Assembly (NCBI GenBank): GCA_030740295.1
Contig: JASLXP010000108.1
Span: 1 to 22,440 of the forward strand
Direction: 5' to 3'
Source: Planctomycetota bacterium
GTDB lineage: Bacteria; Planctomycetota; PUPC01; JACPCR01
Length of the DNA: 22,440 bases
Part shown: positions 1-7,757 of the stretch, one piece after another
Layout: every line of letters begins with the position of its first letter
How positions within the stretch are numbered: position 1 is the stretch's first letter
The notes under the pieces: model-generated
What the model was told of the DNA's origin: nothing
Database searches by the model: none
Seen by the model: only the letters and a program-made list of their open reading frames with translations
Translations under genes and position numbers: made by a program

Positions 1-351
1 GGCCTCATCGCCACTCATCACGCGCTCGGCTGTGCCAAGGGCCACCGGACTACCTACAACGGTGACTGGCATATCGCCGGCAACGAAGGAAGCATCACCT
101 GGGAAGGTTCCCAGGTATTTATCACCCACGGTCACAAGACCAAAAACGAAGGCCGCGAAGAGGTGACGCTCGATAAGCCTGCCGAGGATGGCCAGAAGGG
201 CATCCTGACCGAGTTCATCTCGTCCATTCACGAAGGCCGCGCACCGGAGTGCAACAGCGAGGACAATCTGAACTCGCTGGTGATGACGTTCGCCACAGTG
301 GAGAGCGCGGAGCAGCAGAAGTTTGTGGATATCGCGCCGATGCTCGGTTGA
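1..351 (+). CDS. Gfo/Idh/MocA family oxidoreductase, C-terminal part (5' end outside window)
   Basis: The frame is open from base 1 to a TGA at 349-351, giving 116 residues with no start in the window. The visible part reads as the end of the C-terminal alpha/beta domain of an NAD(P)-dependent sugar oxidoreductase. A strand with GDWHIAGNEGSITWEG matches the usual 'G..G.i.' segment of the family, followed by a stretch with TEFISSIHEGRAPECNSEDN and a closing helix. That spacing is typical of the last ~110 residues of Gfo/Idh/MocA proteins, where the final helix carries the 'S...DNL.SL.M..A...SAE' pattern. The N-terminal Rossmann domain and the catalytic Lys are not visible, so substrate cannot be named. 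Family call is fairly secure; function beyond 'sugar or sugar-acid oxidoreductase' is not supported. Confidence 0.8.
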   Translation, partial: GLIATHHALGCAKGHRTTYNGDWHIAGNEGSITWEGSQVFITHGHKTKNEGREEVTLDKPAEDGQKGILTEFISSIHEGRAPECNSEDNLNSLVMTFATVESAEQQKFVDIAPMLG

Positions 352-357
352 GGTAGT

Positions 358-507
358 GTCTCGCTCATTTACGATTCCGTCGATGAGCGGCGTAAGCGGC
401 AGCTCAGGCACTGCAATGGATGAGGCTTCCTCGGCAACAGAACAGCTCCCGAGGGCCGCCAAAGAGCCAACCATAGCCAGACAACTGATGCGGGCACCCT
501 TCTGCAT
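358..507 (-). pseudogene. 5' stub of a secreted-protein gene (signal peptide plus ~25 residues)
   Basis: On the minus strand an ATG at 507 follows an AGGAGAG ribosome-binding site at about 6-8 bases. It opens a frame with a convincing export signal: MQKGARISC..., a hydrophobic stretch (LAMVGSLAALGS), a Cys, then VAEEASS and PELPLTPLIDGIVNE. The 'P.IDG.vnE' segment resembles the beginning of CBM9/DOMON-type secreted proteins. About 50 codons in, the frame runs into the 3' end of the convergent oxidoreductase gene. Beyond there it stays open to the window edge but only as its antisense, with no family character. I read this as a gene truncated by deletion or rearrangement. The signal peptide and RBS are visible; the CBM9 resemblance is weak inference. 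Confidence 0.5.
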
Positions 508-569
508 TCATCTCTCCTGGAGTTTGAGTAAAGCCTTCTGACTCCCTGCATGCCGACTTCTCGGCCAGT

Positions 570-657
570 GTTTACTTAATGGATTTCCTGGTTGTTGCGT
601 CGTCATGTGCTCTTGGGCGTTTACTTGATGTCTGCTGACTCTCACAATAAATATAAG
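570..657 (+). promoter_or_regulatory. possible promoter region with a repeated 8-mer, upstream of the propeller gene
   Basis: The stretch between the divergent starts at 507 (-) and 713 (+) holds two copies of gtttactt (570-577 and 619-626), 49 bases apart, each followed by an 'atg' two bases on. A TTGATG at 625-630 lies 17 bases before TAAATA (648-653), and TATAAG follows at 652-657. This could be a sigma70-like promoter for the gene at 713, with the repeated 8-mer as possible operator half-sites. The matches are modest and could be chance in AT-richer intergenic DNA. Confidence 0.2.
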
Positions 658-712
658 GGAGGTCAAGATCTCTCCTCAATTTGTACATCACTTCAACATT
701 CCAATCTCCACG

Positions 713-2134
713 ATGACTCAACGACTCATTCCATCCCTGTTCCTTCTTATCGCTGTATCCTTTGCCGAGGTCGGCTACATCGTCGAAACGATTACGCCTC
801 CCAAGTACGTCAAGCTCGAGGTGGGCGGGGCTGCGTTCACTCCGGAAGGCAAGCTTGTCATGTGCACCCGCCGCGGTGAGATTTGGGTCACCTGGGGAGA
901 AGGCCCGGAGCGCAAATGGCAGCAATACTCGTTCGGCCTCCAGGAACCGCTTGGGCTGGTGCTGGAGGATGATGGTGCGGTCGTGGTGTTGCAGCGAAGC
1001 GAGCTCACGCGCCTGCGGGATACGGACAAAGATGGTAAGGCCGACGAGTATGAAACTATCTGCGACGATTGGGGATTCAGTGGCAACTACCACGAATACG
1101 CGTTCGGCCTGGTGCGGGATAAGGAAGGCAGCTACTACGGCAACCTTGGTTTGAGTTTCATGAAGGACGGTTTCAAAGGCACCTGGCTAGGAACGAAACG
1201 CAGCATCCCATGGCGAGGCTGGCACTTTAAGGTGACGAAGGAAGGTAAGTTCGTACCCATCGCACCCGGCATGCGAGCACCCAATGGCATCTGCATAAGC
1301 CCTGATGAAGACGTCTTCATCACTGACAACCAGGGCAGTTACGTTGCCAGCGGCTGGCTGATGCATGCGACCGAAGGCGACCTGCTCGGTCACCCGACGG
1401 GACTTATCTTCGATAAGAAATACAAAGAGCCGGAAAAGATCCCGCTCGAAGAGCTCAACAAGATCCGCAAGTATCCTGCGGTCTTTTTTCCTAACGGCAT
1501 CCTGGGCCGTTCCACCGGATCGCCGATTTTTGATACGACCGGCGGGAAGTTTGGGCCTTTTGCCGGGCAGGTATTTTGCGGCGATGTGACCACGCCGATT
1601 CTGTTTCGTGCATCACTTGAAAAAGTGCAGGGCGAATGGCAGGGCGCGGCCTATCCCTTCATAACGGGCAACGGACTTCTGGCGGGTAACAATCGCCCTG
1701 TCTTTGATAAAGATGGCGTCCTCTACATCGGACAGACCGCGCGCGGCTGGGGCCGCGGCGAAGGCCTTCAGCGCGTAAAGTGGGGCGGCGAAGTGCCCAT
1801 GGAAGTGCACACCCTCTCGCTTACAAAGACCGGATTCGAGCTCACCTTCACATTGCCTGTCGATCAGGAAGCAGCGAAGAATCCTGACACTTACAGCATT
1901 CAGCACTGGCACTACAAATACCAGCCGGGTTACCGTGCGCCGCAGATTGGACGGACGACCGTCAAGGCGGACAAGGTGGTCGTTTCAAAGGATGGCAAGA
2001 AAGTCTCGCTTGCCCTGCCAGAGCTCGTGCCCTTGAAGGTTTACGAATTCAGCTTCTCAAACATCAAATCGCAGGATGGCCAGGGCCTGAATAACACGAA
2101 GGCGTTTTATACGCTGAATCGCCTGCGCAAATAG
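713..2134 (+). CDS. secreted six-bladed-propeller-type protein (TIGR02604 / PVC membrane-bound dehydrogenase-like N-terminal domain)
   Basis: 473 residues. The N-terminus (MTQRLIPSLFLLIAVSFAEV) is a short Sec signal peptide, so the protein should be exported. The body reads as an NHL/sorbosone-dehydrogenase-like beta-propeller: repeated strands such as GGAAFTPEGKLVMCTRRGEIW, LTRLRDTDKDGKADEYE (a DxDxDGxxD calcium-like loop near residue 103), MRAPNGICISPDEDVFITDNQG and NRPVFDKDGVLYIGQTARGWG. These match the propeller domain of the very large 'TIGR02604' proteins of Planctomycetota and Verrucomicrobiota. This one ends after a short Ig-like beta domain (from about residue 365) and has no C-terminal CxxCH cytochrome c module. 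No in-frame start exists upstream, so the ATG at 713 is secure. Its TAG ends three bases from the convergent protease gene. Substrate unknown. Confidence 0.75.
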   Translation: MTQRLIPSLFLLIAVSFAEVGYIVETITPPKYVKLEVGGAAFTPEGKLVMCTRRGEIWVTWGEGPERKWQQYSFGLQEPLGLVLEDDGAVVVLQRSELTRLRDTDKDGKADEYETICDDWGFSGNYHEYAFGLVRDKEGSYYGNLGLSFMKDGFKGTWLGTKRSIPWRGWHFKVTKEGKFVPIAPGMRAPNGICISPDEDVFITDNQGSYVASGWLMHATEGDLLGHPTGLIFDKKYKEPEKIPLEELNKIRKYPAVFFPNGILGRSTGSPIFDTTGGKFGPFAGQVFCGDVTTPILFRASLEKVQGEWQGAAYPFITGNGLLAGNNRPVFDKDGVLYIGQTARGWGRGEGLQRVKWGGEVPMEVHTLSLTKTGFELTFTLPVDQEAAKNPDTYSIQHWHYKYQPGYRAPQIGRTTVKADKVVVSKDGKKVSLALPELVPLKVYEFSFSNIKSQDGQGLNNTKAFYTLNRLRK

Positions 2135-2137
2135 TCC

Positions 2138-2518
2138 TCAGAATTCAAGAAACTCTTTGGTGAAGTGGGACAGATCCAGGCCCTCAGTTTCCGGGACGGG
2201 CCGAATGCCCCACTGTTGCATCGCCAATGCGCCGAACAGAATCTCAATGTTGTGGCCATCTTCATCTTTACCGATCTCATCAATGACCATCGCATGGGTG
2301 GATAATTCGTTCCCGTCTATATCGGCCTCCAGGATGGCTGTCTGGTTGGCTTCCTTAATGCCGCCCCCAAGGCGCGAACGAAAAGGAGTGGCCTGTTGAG
2401 AGATCACCAGGCCCTCCGCCACACTCGGGGTGATGTAAGTATTGCGAGCACCGGTATCAAAGAGAGTCCAATGTTCTTTGCCGTTGACTAGAATGTTCTG
2501 GCAAATGGAGCCCATCAT
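2138..2518 (-). CDS. retropepsin-like aspartic protease domain protein
   Basis: 126 residues without signal peptide or membrane segment. The catalytic signature of clan AA proteases is present: hydrophobic WTLF followed by DTGA at residues 21-24, then RNTYIT. Later comes the second conserved element, the hydrophobic-hydrophobic-Gly segment ILFGALAMQQWGI, around residues 93-105. Single-domain bacterial retropepsin-like proteins of this size are expected to work as homodimers, each chain giving one Asp. The gene begins with two adjacent ATG codons (2518 and 2515); either could be used. It lies 42 bases after the stop of the glycosidase-like gene on the same strand and may be its operon partner. 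It ends three bases from the convergent propeller gene. Cellular target unknown. Confidence 0.75.
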   Translation of the reverse strand: MMGSICQNILVNGKEHWTLFDTGARNTYITPSVAEGLVISQQATPFRSRLGGGIKEANQTAILEADIDGNELSTHAMVIDEIGKDEDGHNIEILFGALAMQQWGIRPVPETEGLDLSHFTKEFLEF

Positions 2519-2560
2519 TAAGTCTTCTGTGAATCAAAGGTACAATTATCTCTTGCAGCC

Positions 2561-5500
2561 TCATTCCAGAATCACAACATCCACGGTCTTTGGTGACTTC
2601 AGAGTCACGTGTACCACTTCGCCCTCCTGCCTCCATTTGAGCGGGCCGGCGAGGCTTGCGGTCACTTCTTTTATTTTTCTTGAGGTCTGCACGGTCAGTC
2701 TGGTCTCGCGTTCAGGCTCGGCGAAGAAGGCGAAATTGCATAGTGTGACGGCGATGCCTTTCTCGTGTTCGAACAGGCATATTTCGGTCTGCGGCTCGGA
2801 ATATTGCACACGGCCTTTACCGAGAATCTTCTCGGCAGGCATGGTGATGAGCGGACGTCGCGCCAAAGCATAACGAGAGCTTCCCCCGGACGGGCCTTTG
2901 TAGATGTGACCGGGTGTAATTCCGTAAAGCAGTGTGTGCCCTTTGCCGAGCTTTTGCAGTACGGCTCCACAACTGCCGTCTTTGAAGGTGCCGATGGACT
3001 TCCCGGTGGTGGGAGTCAATTTGCATTGCACGCCGATGACATCGACCTTGAGTTCAGAGGTGAGTCCAGATGCCTGAAGGCTGAACTTATCAATTGGCTT
3101 GTGTTTCGGCAGTGACTGCGGATGCCAGCCCCCTTCGGATACGCCGATCAGTTCTTGCTTTGCACCGAATAAGCTCTCTGAAGTCGCGGCCGGCGTGTCG
3201 TACTCGTCACGCATGGCTGTACCGGCGACTCCGATTAACGTGCCGCCATTGGTGACCCATTGCTTCAATGCTTTAGCGTGCCGATCGCTGAGATTGAATC
3301 CCTGTACGTAGATCACTTTGTAGGAGGACAGATTCTCTGGGGTCAGGTCTTCTTCCAGAATGATGTCAGCAGGAATGTGCCCGTGCGTCAGGGCCATGTA
3401 GGTCAGCAGGCGGTCACTTTGAAAACCGCCGTATGCGCCGTTCCAGATTTCATGGCTACGGTTGTAGAGGACGGCTACCTTGCGGGGCCACCGTTTGCCT
3501 TTGGCGATGATCTCATCCGCGGGGCCGAGCGCGTATGTGCCGCGGGCGATCTCTGTGTAGGTGTTTGGGCTCTCGCTCCAGAAGTTTGAACCTTCTGCGC
3601 CGATATATCGCGGCCCCCAGGCGTACAGCTCCAGGTTAAAGACACCCCGATTGATGAGCGAAAACATTTTCTTATCTGCGCCGCCCATGGTGCCGACGAT
3701 GTAGAAACCGGCAGGCAGCTTTCTTTTGCGGGCCGCGCATTCGACCCAGGCTGCGTAATAGCTGACGACTTCGTGCCCCACAAAACCCCACCCGCCTCCG
3801 CTTGCCCAGCCCTCACCCCAGGCCATGTTTGCACCGCCTTCGCGAGTCAGCGCGAACCAGTCGGAGTGGTTCATCTGCTGGCCGAACATCGGCGGGTGCG
3901 GTGAAAAGTTGCAGTAAGTGTAGACCTTCGGAAAGACCCGTTCCGCGGCGCGGGTGATCTGCGCGTAGTACATGGATGTGAGCACAAATTTAAACTTCGC
4001 GCTGTGGTAATGAACCCGGCGTTCGTACAGACCGGGGCTTTCAGGCAAAGAGGGTAAGAATGGCACCTCGTTAACCTTCTCCACACCAAAGAATCCTGGG
4101 CCCTTGCCGATCTTCTTCAGGTGCGCAGTGAGGTAACTGTGAAACGCACGACGGCAGGTGGCCAGGCTGTTGACGGATGCCGTGCCTACCGCGCCAATTT
4201 CATCGCCCATTTTGAGAGTTACTGAAGGCAGATTCTCATCCTTCGCAAAACGACTGTTGAAAATGTCTTGCAGAGATGCCTGGAAGTTCTTTTCTGCAAC
4301 GGGATCGAGCGGGTCGTGGGTAAGGCAGAGGTACTGCGAATCATTGGCGCCGATGAACGCGTGAGGCTCGAACTTGAGCTCCCTTGCCAGCGGAAGGTCG
4401 CCGTCCCGGAATCCGTAGAAACCGTTGAGGCCAAGCCTGGCAAGCATCTTCAGCGAGGCATCCCTCGCGGCCGGGGCCGGCCCGCATGGCGAGAACAGAT
4501 TCAAGTGTCGAGGCGTCTGGTTGTGTCTAAGTTTGAGACTGGCGACCGCTTCGTCGGCCCACTGGAAGTGCCGCTCATGGACCTCCATCGCCGTCTCGAA
4601 ACGGTTGAGGACTTCCGGCCGACGCATTCCCCAGACGCCTGGCTTGGTTTCCTCGGCTACGGGAGCGGCGGCCGCACTGTCGAGTGGAACCATGCAAACG
4701 GCACGATAGGCAGCAATACCGGGCTTAATGGTTTTCAGAACCGCGCTCTCGTGGGGATGCCATGCGAGCTGCACTTCAGCCTCTCCCTTTTTCACTTTTC
4801 CAAAGCTCAGAAAACCGGTCGCCCATGGCCCTCCGCCTCGTGCCCACGGGCCAACAGTGACGTCTTCAGTAATGTCTACCCACCGTGTCCATTGGGCCGC
4901 CTCGATCTCTGCCCGCCCGTCCTTGTCTACGAATCCCTTCTTGTCACGCGTGCCGAGGCTGCTGTACCAGATTGGCTCGGTTTTGCCTTTTGGAATGCGG
5001 CGCCAGTGATAGGTGAGATTCTTGCCCTTGACAGAAAAGTCAGACTCCGGAACGCGTATCCGGCAATAGGTGCGATACAGGTTGCCTTCATCGATGACCG
5101 GCGATTTGCTCGGGCTGAACGTCTTGCTCGCGCAGATGAGAATCGCGTCCACTTTCGTTTGCGGGTGCCGTGATGCCAGGCTGAAGGCCGTGCTGCCTGC
5201 CTTCAAATCAGTGTCGAAGAATTCCCAGACCGGCATGGGCGTGGTCGGTGGCGCGATGCGGTGGGCCTCCTCTTCGAATCGGATGGGGTGCTGCTTTTCA
5301 ATGGCGCTGCCCGGACTTGAATCGAGGGCAATTCTGCCAAACGTGTGCTGGCCCTGATTGGCGCCGGAGAGGGTGAGGGTTACAGGATACTTTTTGCCCG
5401 GCACAGCCAGATAGCAAAGCCAGACCCGGTAGCTCCTGTCTTCCGGGATGGCGATGCTGGTCTGAATCGGTGTTGTTGAAAGGGGCGAGACAAGAGCCCG

Positions 5501-5836
5501 GCGCGGCGAGATTCCCTGCTTCACGATCTTCCATTTGTATTTGATGCTCTTGTCTGCCCTCCGCAGCGGTTGCACGCCCGGCCAGCGGAAGATCTCGCTC
5601 AAGTGGCTGAGTCTGATGAGCTCGATGTCGCTGTCTTCCTCTGCGAGGGCCGCTTCGAAATCATCGAGTTCTTCCTTCTTGTCATCGGTGAGATCGAATT
5701 GGGCGTAAGAGGGAGTGAATATGGACGCAGCCAGCAGGAGCATGGCCTGCCCGATTACTCTGAGGGCGGCTTTGCCAAAGACTGGGGAAATGTTGAAACT
5801 CAAACTATCTCTCTTGCACATTCTCATCAGCTTCAA
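2561..5836 (-). CDS. large secreted glycoside-hydrolase-like protein with beta-galactosidase trimerisation-like domain
   Basis: 1091 residues from a TTG at 5836 that overlaps the stop of the upstream gene (TTGA). ATG codons at 5827 and 5821 are equally possible starts. A hydrophobic export segment (RVIGQAMLLLAASIF...SYAQ, residues 26-46) follows. Residues ~80-390 look like two beta-sandwich modules. Residues ~410-760 resemble a TIM barrel: LGLNGFYGFRDGDLPLARE, LKMGDEIGAVG (residues 541-551; E546 is a plausible acid/base) and MAWGEGWASGGGW (671-683). Residues ~785-880 (RKVAVLYNRSHEIWN ... SYKVIYVQGFNLSD ... WVTNGGTLIGVAG) look like the Rossmann-type trimerisation domain that follows GH42 barrels. 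A C-terminal beta domain closes the protein. I infer a distant GH42/GHA-type enzyme acting on an unknown polysaccharide outside the cytoplasm. Antisense ORFs across it are shadows. Confidence 0.65.
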   Translation of the reverse strand: MKLMRMCKRDSLSFNISPVFGKAALRVIGQAMLLLAASIFTPSYAQFDLTDDKKEELDDFEAALAEEDSDIELIRLSHLSEIFRWPGVQPLRRADKSIKYKWKIVKQGISPRRALVSPLSTTPIQTSIAIPEDRSYRVWLCYLAVPGKKYPVTLTLSGANQGQHTFGRIALDSSPGSAIEKQHPIRFEEEAHRIAPPTTPMPVWEFFDTDLKAGSTAFSLASRHPQTKVDAILICASKTFSPSKSPVIDEGNLYRTYCRIRVPESDFSVKGKNLTYHWRRIPKGKTEPIWYSSLGTRDKKGFVDKDGRAEIEAAQWTRWVDITEDVTVGPWARGGGPWATGFLSFGKVKKGEAEVQLAWHPHESAVLKTIKPGIAAYRAVCMVPLDSAAAAPVAEETKPGVWGMRRPEVLNRFETAMEVHERHFQWADEAVASLKLRHNQTPRHLNLFSPCGPAPAARDASLKMLARLGLNGFYGFRDGDLPLARELKFEPHAFIGANDSQYLCLTHDPLDPVAEKNFQASLQDIFNSRFAKDENLPSVTLKMGDEIGAVGTASVNSLATCRRAFHSYLTAHLKKIGKGPGFFGVEKVNEVPFLPSLPESPGLYERRVHYHSAKFKFVLTSMYYAQITRAAERVFPKVYTYCNFSPHPPMFGQQMNHSDWFALTREGGANMAWGEGWASGGGWGFVGHEVVSYYAAWVECAARKRKLPAGFYIVGTMGGADKKMFSLINRGVFNLELYAWGPRYIGAEGSNFWSESPNTYTEIARGTYALGPADEIIAKGKRWPRKVAVLYNRSHEIWNGAYGGFQSDRLLTYMALTHGHIPADIILEEDLTPENLSSYKVIYVQGFNLSDRHAKALKQWVTNGGTLIGVAGTAMRDEYDTPAATSESLFGAKQELIGVSEGGWHPQSLPKHKPIDKFSLQASGLTSELKVDVIGVQCKLTPTTGKSIGTFKDGSCGAVLQKLGKGHTLLYGITPGHIYKGPSGGSSRYALARRPLITMPAEKILGKGRVQYSEPQTEICLFEHEKGIAVTLCNFAFFAEPERETRLTVQTSRKIKEVTASLAGPLKWRQEGEVVHVTLKSPKTVDVVILE

Positions 5837-7341
5837 TCCAGAATTGACAGCAGGTAAACGAACCCTTCATCGTCATGACACAGGACGGCTGGCATTGACT
5901 CCTGACCGTCGACAAGGCTTTCAAAATCGTCTTCACCTTTCTCGCGCGGTGGCTGCCAGTGCAGCGGAACTTCCTTTGAAAACCAAAGCTTTGGCAGCAG
6001 GTTGGTGACGAATTGGTGTTGCCTGAGCACCGTGAGATCTCCCAGGTTCAGAAAACTGATTCGGTTTCGAAGATCCAGGATAGCGAGGAATGGCTTCTGC
6101 CCGGGCACGATCTTGAACGCACGGATCCAGGTGGGCCATTTGGCTTCCGTGATCATCTTTCCAGATGCGCAGTTCTGGATAGTGATCCGATTTTCTTTTG
6201 TCACAGTAACGATGACGAAGGCACCGAGCTCTGGCCTGCCGACGAGAGGCTCCTTCGCTCTGTTTTTCAGGACGGCTCCCTCCGGCTTTGAAGACTTCTC
6301 CTCAGCTTTTAATGGCGTAGCCTTCCCGGTCTGCCAATCGAGGAGCGAAGAAGTCCGACCGTGGCGTTCGATCTTGCCGTAGCGGACCACGTATCGAGGG
6401 GGCTTCACAGACTCTTCTTCCCAGAGCATTTTGCCGGTCGCCGGTTCGACGACTCGGGCCTTTGTGCCATCTGCAATCAGGGCCATGCCTTTGTGCCAGC
6501 CGATCATCCTGGCCTGATGCGATCCTGGAAAGGCAAAAGTCTTGCAGGGCGCGTCCCCATGAAGCTGCATGAACACGCGAACCAGGTTGGGAAAGAGCTG
6601 TTCGAATGGAATCCGCATTTTGATGAGCTCTGTTTCATTGCCGCCCGCAATCAGCATGACACGGACGGAGAAGAAAACCGAGAATTCCTGACGGATCTGG
6701 ATCGTGATCCGGTCTTTCTGCGGGGCGGAAGTCGGCTGCCAGCCAGCTTTGAACGCGGCGCCGTATGCGAGCGCCTCCATGGGCGCAATTTCCAGTAGTT
6801 CGGATGATGCGTTTCCACCGAGCAGGTCTGTTTCCTCGCCTTCTGACTCCATTTCCTTCAGCCAGGGTTCTACTTTCACTTGAAGAGGCGTTCGGCTGCG
6901 CGGCTCGATGTCGCCCCTGAAAAGAAAATCCGTCGCGCATTCCCGGATGGCGTTCTGGGGGAGTTGGGCCCGGCCGGGCGGCACCGCGTACCAATACTGA
7001 ACTATCCGATCCCTGGACGGGCGATGACCCGCGTAGGCCACAGTTCCGATCCGGTCATCAAAGGTGAATGCAAAAAAGTCACACTGCGCGCCCAGCTTTA
7101 CTTTCACCAGCCGAAGCCATTCCCCTGGCGCGACATTCCCTGGCGGGACTTTCCAATCGGCCTTTGGCGCGTCATGAATCAGTGTTGCGGTATAGCCTTC
7201 AAACGCATCGATGGAGTCCACAAACTGGGCGGGCTTTTCGCCATCCGATTTACCGAAAAAATCTCTGTACGAGACCTTCCAGGACTGTTCAGCCAGCGCT
7301 GTTGGCTGTGAGCAGATCCATATGGTCAGGAGAAACGTCAT
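5833..7341 (-). CDS. secreted PQQ/WD-like propeller protein of unknown function
   Basis: The frame is open up to 7470, but the first ATG followed by a signal peptide is at 7341 (MTFLLTIWICSQPTALAEQ), preceded by TAGGAT at RBS distance. That gives 502 residues. The N-terminal half (to about residue 270) is a mixed region I do not recognise. The second half has propeller-like strands, e.g. GWHKGMALIADGTKARVVE and a PQQ-repeat-like PATGKMLWEEE, then FVIVTVTKENRITIQNCASGKMI and KPFLAILDLRNRISFLNLGD. Its stop overlaps the start of the 1091-residue glycosidase-like gene by four bases, so the two are almost certainly co-translated and may work together outside the cytoplasm. The upstream leader runs into a direct-repeat copy (7350-7374). 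No enzymatic motif is visible. Confidence 0.65.
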   Translation of the reverse strand: MTFLLTIWICSQPTALAEQSWKVSYRDFFGKSDGEKPAQFVDSIDAFEGYTATLIHDAPKADWKVPPGNVAPGEWLRLVKVKLGAQCDFFAFTFDDRIGTVAYAGHRPSRDRIVQYWYAVPPGRAQLPQNAIRECATDFLFRGDIEPRSRTPLQVKVEPWLKEMESEGEETDLLGGNASSELLEIAPMEALAYGAAFKAGWQPTSAPQKDRITIQIRQEFSVFFSVRVMLIAGGNETELIKMRIPFEQLFPNLVRVFMQLHGDAPCKTFAFPGSHQARMIGWHKGMALIADGTKARVVEPATGKMLWEEESVKPPRYVVRYGKIERHGRTSSLLDWQTGKATPLKAEEKSSKPEGAVLKNRAKEPLVGRPELGAFVIVTVTKENRITIQNCASGKMITEAKWPTWIRAFKIVPGQKPFLAILDLRNRISFLNLGDLTVLRQHQFVTNLLPKLWFSKEVPLHWQPPREKGEDDFESLVDGQESMPAVLCHDDEGFVYLLSILD

Positions 7342-7349
7342 TCTGAATC

Positions 7350-7374
7350 CTACCGCAGCCTGACGGCCGCAACC
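7350..7374. repeat. 25-bp direct repeat, copy 1
   Basis: A 25-base sequence starting ctaccgcagcctgac and ending ggccgcaacc occurs here and, without mismatch, at 7480-7504, 130 bases away. Both copies are in the same orientation. This copy lies immediately upstream of the likely start codon (7341) of the PQQ-like gene and supplies the 'TAG' of its RBS-like TAGGAT on the minus strand. Confidence 0.9.
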
Positions 7375-7389
7375 AAATCCAGTATTACT

Positions 7390-7429
7390 ACGGATGGCAA
7401 AGCAGTACAACGGATGCTTTGCCATCCGT
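7390..7429. repeat. perfect 15-bp inverted repeat (hairpin) between the two direct repeats
   Basis: acggatggcaaagca at 7390-7404 pairs perfectly with tgctttgccatccgt at 7415-7429, leaving a 10-base loop. No U-tract follows on either strand, so a classic intrinsic terminator is not evident. The hairpin lies midway between the 25-bp direct repeats, suggesting a small dispersed element. It could also act in the 5' leader of the PQQ-like gene transcribed leftward. Confidence 0.8.
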
Positions 7430-7479
7430 TGGTAAACTTGGAGTACACGTGCGACGCGCAGAAGTTTCAAACGAAATCT

Positions 7480-7504
7480 CTACCGCAGCCTGACGGCCGC
7501 AACC
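7480..7504. repeat. 25-bp direct repeat, copy 2
   Basis: Identical to 7350-7374 over 25 bases; the flanking bases differ. It lies in the non-coding stretch after the phyH stub. From here to 7583 the DNA is AT-rich with no coding character. Confidence 0.9.
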
Positions 7505-7583
7505 GAAGGTGAAGTCTAAGGCTCCTAATCTAATCTATCTTTATCTTTCCTAAATCTGGATCGAAATCCGAATGCAGACCGAT

Positions 7584-7757
7584 TCAGACAAGATGGTTGC
7601 GCGAACTGTTTGCGGGCGGAGGGAGTTCTTCGTCCGGCAAAGCATGCCACCGGTCGCAAGGCTCGACCATCCGGGCGACGTCTTCCGGCGGGATGACCCC
7701 CTCCAGGTGGAGGAAGCCGTGGAGATCAAAGAGCCACTTTTCTTTTTCGGTGAGCAT
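7584..7757 (-). pseudogene. phytanoyl-CoA dioxygenase (PhyH) N-terminal stub, 57 codons
   Basis: Reading leftward, an ATG at 7757-7755 overlaps the TGA stop of the DUF1501 gene (TGATG), a typical translational-coupling arrangement. The frame begins MLTEKEKWLFDLHGFLHLEG and continues VIPPEDVARMVEP, then WHALPDEELPPP. This is the characteristic first ~45 residues of PhyH-family Fe(II)/2-oxoglutarate dioxygenases: 'T.eek..fd.nGfl.legvl.peev'. A TGA ends it after 57 residues, whereas the family is usually 250-300 residues. None of the HxD...H iron-binding residues are present. The DNA beyond is AT-rich and repeat-bearing, so the 3' part has been deleted or replaced. Too short to be functional as an enzyme. 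Family recognition is from pattern only but the match is strong. Confidence 0.7.

Noticed and set aside
572..1093. 173-residue minus-strand ORF
   Set aside because: Mostly antisense to the propeller gene; no signal peptide, RBS or motif.
4268..5173. 301-residue plus-strand ORF
   Set aside because: Entirely antisense to the glycosidase-like gene, no family motif; shadow of high-GC coding sequence.
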